Shown here one piece after another: positions 51,231 through 64,000 of a DNA stretch of 64,000 nt. The DNA is taken from positions 38,996,689 to 39,060,688 of the forward strand of contig NC_030381.2 in NCBI RefSeq assembly GCF_001625215.2. Reading direction: 5' to 3'. The position numbers were made by a program, and so were the translations under genes. The notes under the pieces are model-generated. The model did no database searches and was not told where the DNA came from. It worked only from the letters and a program-made list of their open reading frames with translations. Source of the stretch: Daucus carota subsp. sativus (Eukaryota > Streptophyta > Magnoliopsida > Apiales > Apiaceae). The stretch's first letter is position 1, and each line of letters starts with the position of its first letter.

Positions 51231-52850
51231 ATCTACTAACGGATCTTGTCCCAACGCTCTCTCTATGTTTTACACTCCCTTTTAATGTGGTTTTTTTCTT
51301 TTAAAGAAGAAAAAATTAATAAATATCATGAAATTTCTAAAATACACAATAAAGAAAACAAACAACTGTACAAGCAGCCCATGATTTTTATTAAGCACTT
51401 TTGCGGTGTGCAAGATAAATTAGAAATCAGACCTAATCGATTAAGTTATCGATCTAGAATTAATCAAAAATTGGAGATTAATGAAAGGATTAATCAGAGT
51501 AGAATTCATTTAAATTATAATAATATAATATTATTTGCTATTTATTTATTGTTATATTAGTTATATATTAATAAATATATATTTACTATATCATAAGCTC
51601 TACAATCATTTATATCTAAAATAATATAATATTTTAATTTTAATAAATTATTTTAAATAATTCGATTAAAAAAATTATCAGAATTAATTGGATTTTAAAA
51701 ACGAATGGTCGGTGAGTTAAAAAAATTTAGAACATTACTGCGGATTCAGGTGAATACAGTGAGCAGCAGTAGTTGCATACTCATTGTTCTAAAAAAAAGC
51801 TGTGGAGTTCGGAAAAAAAAAAGCTGTGGAGTAATAAAAATGTTGCGAAAAGGCCGAGTAGTTGAGGATTTTCGGTGGTCATCGGTGGCCAACAGTTTTG
51901 CTGCGTGGGTTGGTCTGTGCAAGAATGTGATCCGACTTATCTCTTGAAATAAATAATTTGTACATACAACTACAACTGTAGTTGCCAAAGATTAATCAAA
52001 TCATGATACACAGATGGCAACTTTTTATTTCTCCAACTTTCTTATGTAGTTAGCTTCATCTGCCCTGAACATGTCACTGTCTCCGAGTCGCAAACATGAG
52101 TGAGTAAGCAGCAATTACCTCTTTCCTAGCCTGCTTTTTTTCACCTAACTAATCAATAAGTGTGTTTTCTATTTACTTTCCATTAATTTCTTAACTGGTT
52201 TGAATTATTAAACAGCAATTACCTCTTTCATTGGCCGCAATTATGTGTTTTGTATTTACTTTACATCATCAAAAAATTAAAATTATATATCTATAAACAC
52301 ATTCTTGAAAACATAATTTAGTGTTTTGGTAACAGATTTGTAATGTAAGACTTTATATTTGTCATTGAAAACTATCAATGAGATACTATTTTTTCAATGA
52401 TGAGTAAATCCTTTGTCCATCAAATCCTGGATCCGCACTGATCTCACGTGACTGTTTAAACACAATTTTGTTTATTAGTAAAAAAAAAAAAGGATATGTT
52501 ATATTTAAATATTTCCATAACATGATTGTCGCAAGACTGTAAGAAAATAATTTCATGAGTGCAGCTTTGACGAGTACGAGTAAAAAATATGAATGAAAAT
52601 ATTACTATATGCTAATGGAAATTTCAAAGTTGGTGTCTTCTATATAAGAATGTGATTCGTGGGATCAGAAAAACAAAAGCATGCCAACCAAAAGGCATTG
52701 AACAAGAGAAGACAGGTGCAACGAACTACGACCCAGCAATAAGACTACCTTCATAACATCACTTTATCGTCCCTACTGTTTTTCCATCCATTACCCCTAG
52801 TCCCGTCTCCCCCAACCCCATCACAATCATTCATATATATATAAACGGTC

Positions 52851-53034
52851 TTTCTAATGTGTGCCCAAGGGCACACAATAAGCACCAACTTTCATGAAAA
52901 TAGCTTGTTTTAATTGATGGAATTGATGTGAATGCAGAGGGGCCGTTTACATTTATTATCCATCCACCAATCAAAAACTAGAATTATCATGAGAGTTAGT
53001 GACTATTGTGTGCCCTTGGGCACACCATAGAAAA
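52851..53034. mobile_element. MITE with long palindromic terminal inverted repeats
   Basis: About 184 bp. The two ends match over nearly 48 bp when inverted (TTTCTA.TGTGTGCCCAAGG...ACTTTCATGA against TTTCTATGGTGTGCCCAAGG...ACTCTCATGA). Each end itself contains the near-perfect palindrome TGTGTGCCCAAGGGCACACA. No clear target duplication, so the superfamily is open (Mutator- or hAT-like). Confidence 0.75.
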
Positions 53035-53152
53035 TTCGATATATAAAAAGCAACTAACTTTCTTATCTTTGTTGTTATCACTAAACAAATTATTTTATGT
53101 CAATGGGACTGGAGGCTAACGACTAATCAATCTTCATATTATAAAAGCTACG

Positions 53153-53330
53153 ATACAGCGACATAACTTGTCTAGGCGCTGATAATGTGATGACAGTGAT
53201 GGTATTCAAGCAGAATCAGATGCTAAATACGGGTGTTCTATACAATACAGCGACATGACTTGTCTAAGAGCAGATCATTAGATGACAGCATCCTAGTTGC
53301 TGAGCTAGATCAGATGCATCCATACAACAA
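53153..53330. repeat. 92-bp imperfect tandem duplication
   Basis: ATACAGCGACATAACTTGTC at 53153 recurs as ATACAGCGACATGACTTGTC at 53245, and both are followed at similar spacing by GATGACAG and by CAGATGC-like words. No known element. Confidence 0.7.
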
Positions 53331-53900
53331 ATAATGTGAGCTACAACATTATCTATTCAACAGCAAAACTTTAATCATTCTGTCTACAAATATATAAACC
53401 TAGATATTACTATATAAATAACTAGCATCCACTTTGGTAATCAATATGCTCTATTATTTTCGGAGTCTGCAGTCCACTGTCCGACCACCAGCAATGTCCA
53501 AGAAATTTGACTGATTAGACACGCGGTGCTTTTCTGGTTGTTATATTACTATAATGAAAGACATGGGTATATGCATAGCATGGTACATGTAAACTGTATG
53601 TTAAGACCAGATGTGACCAAAAGTAAAATTAGCAAAAAAAACTTGGTTTGATCATCCGTTAATCATTCTCTATAAACTGCGTTTATCCGTAAACTGTTAT
53701 GTTGCATTACGCAAAAAAATGCGGAGGTTCCCCCATTTCAAGTGTCACATCTGGAATCTCCAGAAAAAACAAAAATGAATTCTACACAGGAGAGAACCTC
53801 AAGAATAATATTGTTCCAGTAAAGGATAATCACATTTTGGATTTTATTTCTATGCTGTGTTGTGGGTGCGAATTCTTGAAACTTTTACACTCACTATGAA

Positions 53901-60038
<6,138 letters not shown>

Positions 60039-60062
60039 GTTGCGAGACTTCAACTCCTGCAC

Positions 60063-61958
60063 TCACACTCAAAAAGATCAAAATCAAATTTGTACGAACG
60101 ATCAAATGCGAGAAAATGGAAAGATCTAGAAAGTAAGGTAGCGTACCTCAAAGCCGCCAGGAATTGCCAAAAATGAGTACCGGGAAGTGTGTTTAGTTTC
60201 CGGTGGATTGGCTCCAATTTTGTTGGGCTGTCCAATAACATTATAATACTGTTAAAAGCCCATACTGTTGTTGACCCACTTTATATCTCTAGCACACCAC
60301 TCGATGTTGCTAAATCCCCCTTCCAAAAATCCAAAATATGGTCATTCTTTTCTCTTTTCTTGAAAGTAGATTTTTTTTTTTTTTGCTTTTTATCACATTC
60401 GAATTTGATTTAATATTTGAGAGATGAAAATGGGTTCAATACTCCTTCAAGCTCGCCCTGTTTCTGAAAAAAAAATTAATAATACATCGATATTTCTCCT
60501 CCACTTGTTTGCACTCGGCATGGATACTTTTGATATAACCAATATATCATCAATTATTTTCTATTTGAAGTATCGTTTCTTTGTCTGACCCACGAAATTA
60601 TTAGTTGTGCTATGACAAGATATTATGCACTTTAAGTCTTTAATGGATCAGCAAGCGTCGAAAACATCCGTCTGATGTTAACATGCATGATGTTTTGGAG
60701 GTGAAGAATGTTGTAGGTTTTTTTTTACAAAATGTTGCAGGGTATTTAATCGTTTTGTTCTGCACGTAGCAGTAGAATAGTTGGTATAAACCAAATTTTT
60801 ATATGATTAAAGTCAAAAAATATTAATTTCTTATATGATTAAAGTCAAAAAATATTAATTGATCACTCGATTTCAAGTTAATTTACGAATAAACTCTGAT
60901 TATTTTAATTAAAATATGTTATTAATTTTAGCAGAGAACATCCCTCCCTTAACCCTAATTCTCTCTAGCCTCTCTCTTGTCGTGGCCGCATGGCTTCCAT
61001 CATATTTTCGACAAAAAAATATTTGTAGTTAGATTTTAAATAGAAAAATTACTCAAGACCTTTTCTATATATCTAAACTAGTCACAGTTTATTCCAGTCA
61101 TATATTCTTTTATGCACTACACATAATTTATTTTCAATCATATATTTTTTTATACTAAAACGAGTTCTAGAACATAATTATTGAAGTGATAAGAAAGGTG
61201 TGCTTTTTTATAAATGAAAAAAATATGAAATAATTGTTTTGAAATGTGAAGGTCGATAATTTTTGGTTCTTAGACGACTTTTGGCTCTTGATTTTTCCTC
61301 ACGATAAGATTTTTGACTTTTCACTTGATAGCCTGTAAAAAGTCACTAAGCTTGTAAAAGAGATGATATAAATAAGATAATAATATCTATTTTTTTTTCT
61401 CTGTTATCGGGTTCCTCTCAATTTCCTTTCTACCTATTTTATTACATAACAGAAATATACACATGCATTCACAAGGTACAAGAGTAGTAGTCGTATGGTT
61501 GATAGAGAAAATTAAGAATCTAGCACAAGTTTTTAACTCTTGAAAATCAAAATTCATGGACAATTAGCAGGCAAAATCAGTGGGAGGACCGGGTTGGAGC
61601 CAACCCTGGCCTAAACTTGGAGGATCCTCCCGTGGCCGGAGGACTTGGAGGATGGCTGACAACACTTCAAATGACAGATTTGAAATGATTTTTAATTTTA
61701 TATAATAATAAGTTGATTTGTTTAATAAGTTAGTTAGCAATGTAAAATTAAAAAACAGCATAAAAATAGATGTTAGTTGGGTGTTTTAAAAAAAAACAAA
61801 TTTGTTGTTATACATGTAATTTAAATTATTGTACATAATTTACAATAATTTATATATTAAATCATCTAAATAAATTATAATTTAAATTATTTACTTTTAG
61901 CGTATAGTATTAAGTTATTTTAAATTATACTTTTTATTTTAAACTCAACTAAAAACAT
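60063..61958. other. Upstream region of fumarase and intergenic DNA up to the LINE
   Basis: Holds the fumarase promoter (minus strand), with TGGGCT site II-like words near 60214 and 60254. Also a 31-bp direct duplication (60798-60861). A GC-rich patch at 61570-61660 is unassigned. No gene seen. Confidence 0.55.
60798..60861. repeat. Short direct duplication
   Basis: TATATGATTAAAGTC and the following AAAAAATATTAATT appear twice in tandem, period about 31-32 bp. Confidence 0.85.
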
Positions 61959-64000
61959 TTTACTCATCATATTCTCTTCGCAGATGACTGTTATGTTTTC
62001 TGCAAAGCTAGTATTGAAAGCGCCAACCAAGTCATGACAATGCTTCAAGTCTTTGACCAGGCTTCGGGACAAAAGGTCAATGTTGACAAGTCATCGGTCT
62101 TTTTCAGTAGAAACACTGGTTCTGATCTCAAGCTGGAAATATGTAACAAGCTCCATTTCAACGAAGCGGACGAAAACAGCTCATACCTTGGTCTCCCAAG
62201 TCTAATCACAAGAAGCAAATCTGCAGTTTTTGGGTATGTCAAAGAAAAACTACAGGACAGAGTCCATAGTTGGGACAAAAAACAGATATCGAGAGGAGGG
62301 AAAGAAATTTTGATCAAATCTGTTGGTCAAACTCTCCCGAATTATACCATGAGTGTTTTCCTTTTGCCAGTAGAAACGTGCAAAGACTTAGAGCGAACTA
62401 TGAGCAAATACTGGTGGAAATCTGATGGCAAGAAAGAGAAAGGCATACACTGGTTTTCTTGGGATAAAATGTGTTTGAGAAAAGCTAATGGAGGAATGGG
62501 ATTTAGCAATGTAAGGGACTTTAATATAGCTCTTCTCGGAAAGCAGGCATGGAGAATCATTCAGTTCCCAGAAAAACTAGTAAGCCAAGTTTTCAAAGCT
62601 CGATATTTCCCAAATGGATCTTATCTGGAAACCCAACTCGGAAGCAACCCCAGCTACATATGGCGTAGCATTCTGGCAGCACAAGATATGATTAAACAAG
62701 GAGTCTCATGTCGGGTTGGATCTGGTAAAACTATAAGCATCTTAAACTCTCCTTGGTTACCATCAGAAACTGATCCATACATCCATACTCAGAGTCAGTC
62801 AATTGTAAATCAAAAGGTTGCAGCTCTAATGGTTAATGGCGAAAGAAAATGGGATGAAGAAGTGATTCCTGACATATTCTCTCAAAGAGATGCAGAGATG
62901 ATTCTCAGCATTCCTCTTGAACATGACAATGTGGACAACTGGTATTGGAGACGTGACAAAATTCGGAATGTACACAGTTAAAGGAGGTTATCTCTTCCTT
63001 CAGGAGTTGAAGCAAGGTGCTCATCGAGATAATAATTCAGGGTTTTGGCGAAGTTTGTGGAACTTAAAAATTCCACCAAAAGTGAAAAACTTTTTATGGA
63101 GAGCTTCAAGTAACTGTTTGCCAACTAAAGACATGCTGCGTATCAAAAGAGTCCCAGTTGATAGTTGGTGTCCCACATGCAACGCATTTCCTGAAACCAC
63201 AGTGCACTCTTTGCTTACTTGTTCTTTTGCACTTCAATGCTGGAATTTGACAGATTTCTCGACTACTTTAGACACTTTTGGTTCCTTTCAAGAATGGCTT
63301 CAAGCAATCTTTGATCAGAAAAGGAAATCGGACGTGGAGATCATAGCAATGATTAGTTGGATGCTCTGGAAAAACAGAAATGATGTGGTCTGGAAGCAAA
63401 AATGTATGGACGTTTCAAGTATTGTAACAGCGGCGTTATCTGTCCTTAATCAATGGAAATTTGTTCAAGACAGGTCCTTCAACATTTCATTGGGTTACAT
63501 GACTTGAGACGATGGCTCAGAACAATGGTGTGCCCCTACAGTTGATAGAATTAAGGTTAACTCCGATGCAGCAATCTTTGAAAATCCAAACAGGTACAGC
63601 TATGCTTTCGTTGCCAGAAATCATAATGGTACTCTTATAGAAGCAAAATCCAGGTGTGCCCAAGGATCTATATCTCCTGTTTTGGCAGAAGCGATGGGAA
63701 TTTGGGAAGCTCTTAGCTGGATAAAAACCAGGAAGCTGTCAAATGTGGACGTTGAAGCTGACAGCCTAGAACTAGTTCAGTGGATACGTAGCTCTTACAC
63801 AAGTTTATCCTATGTTGGCCGCATGGTAGATAAGTGTAAAAACCTCTTGGCAGGAATGAGCAGTCAAAACGTGATGTTAAGATTTGTTAAACGATCTGCA
63901 AATAGAGTAGCTCACTATTTAGCGAGATACAGCTATTTACCAGCTGATCGTAGTTGGAGGGTGGAGAATGTTCACCCGGAATTTGATTATGTTTTATGTA
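61959..64000 (+). mobile_element. LINE (L1-type non-LTR retrotransposon), 5'-truncated, running off the window
   Basis: Begins in the middle of the reverse transcriptase at its active-site motif (HILFADDCYVFCKAS, 61968 on), then GQKVNVDKSSVFFS, the thumb region (SYLGLPSLITRSK), the conserved block WFSWDKMCLRKANGGMGF, the zinc-knuckle-like zf-RVT domain (WCPTCNAFPETTVHSLLTC, about 63160-63230) and an RNase H domain (VNSDAA, LAEAMGIWEAL, VEADSLELV; about 63550-63900). One frameshift separates the frames near 62960, and one TGA stop lies in frame at 63505-63507 before the RNase H part. It is therefore a dead copy. The abrupt start inside the reverse transcriptase fits 5' truncation on insertion. 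The 3' end is outside the window. Confidence 0.93.

Larger units (their letters stand above)
51255..53900. other. Intergenic DNA between the ERS1 promoter and the fumarase 3' end
   Basis: AT-rich. Contains a palindromic-ended MITE (52851-53034) and a 92-bp imperfect duplication (53153-53330). The frames at 51246-51560 and 51705-51947 show no family features, and I do not count them as genes. Confidence 0.6.

Noticed and set aside
51246-51947. Two plus-strand open frames as genes
   Set aside because: AT-rich, no start context, no family features, likely chance frames.
61560-61660. GC-rich patch as an exon
   Set aside because: Short frame with repeated GGAGGA words and no family resemblance. 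More likely part of a repeat.

Overview
The window is nuclear DNA of a flowering plant, almost certainly a eudicot. Genes have many short exons with GT-AG borders, intergenic DNA is AT-rich, and plant-type SINEs, CACTA, hAT and Stowaway elements, LINEs and LTR elements are scattered through it. The gene set is also plant: GH9 cellulase, sucrose synthase, ethylene receptor, SBT1-type subtilase. I cannot fix the family from sequence alone. All exon borders below were placed by eye from protein continuity and splice dinucleotides, and every multi-exon model sums to a whole number of codons.

Layout. 1-2472: most of a CACTA transposon carrying gene fragments. 3433-3924: a retroposed insertion with an 18-bp target duplication. 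5191-7675 (+): GH9 endo-beta-1,4-glucanase, 500 aa, with a SINE in intron 3. 9326-14754 (-) and 15857-30582 (-): a tandem pair of 15-exon sucrose synthase genes (817 and 806 aa). The second holds an 8.8-kb LTR element in intron 8 (18933-27748) yet keeps an open spliced reading frame. 31251-32245 (-) and 33991-34738 (-): a tandem pair of Ole e 1/extensin-family secreted proteins. 36806-39145 (+): an intronless subtilase, 779 aa. 40076-41086: a 1-kb fold-back hAT-type element next to the promoter of a ribosomal protein eL19 gene (41254-43416, +). 44785-49366 (-): an ERS1-type ethylene receptor, 635 aa, with a likely intron in its 5' UTR. 53901-60038 (-): a 17-exon mitochondrial fumarase, 492 aa. 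61959-64000 (+): the 3' half of a LINE, running off the window.

The host genes are not an operon or pathway cluster. They share broad themes only: cell wall (GH9, Ole e 1 proteins, subtilase), sugar supply (sucrose synthase), respiration (fumarase), ethylene perception and translation. The two tandem pairs are the only functional grouping I can defend.

The most unusual signal is in the LTR element. About two dozen exact copies of the palindrome GGCGCGCC are spread over its LTRs, coding and non-coding parts, and I saw none elsewhere in the window. Inside the coding part the motif is read in all three frames, so it looks kept (or spread) as DNA rather than as peptide. The element looks like a young non-autonomous Ty3/gypsy (Tat-like) element whose only recognisable coding region lies antisense to its own transcription.
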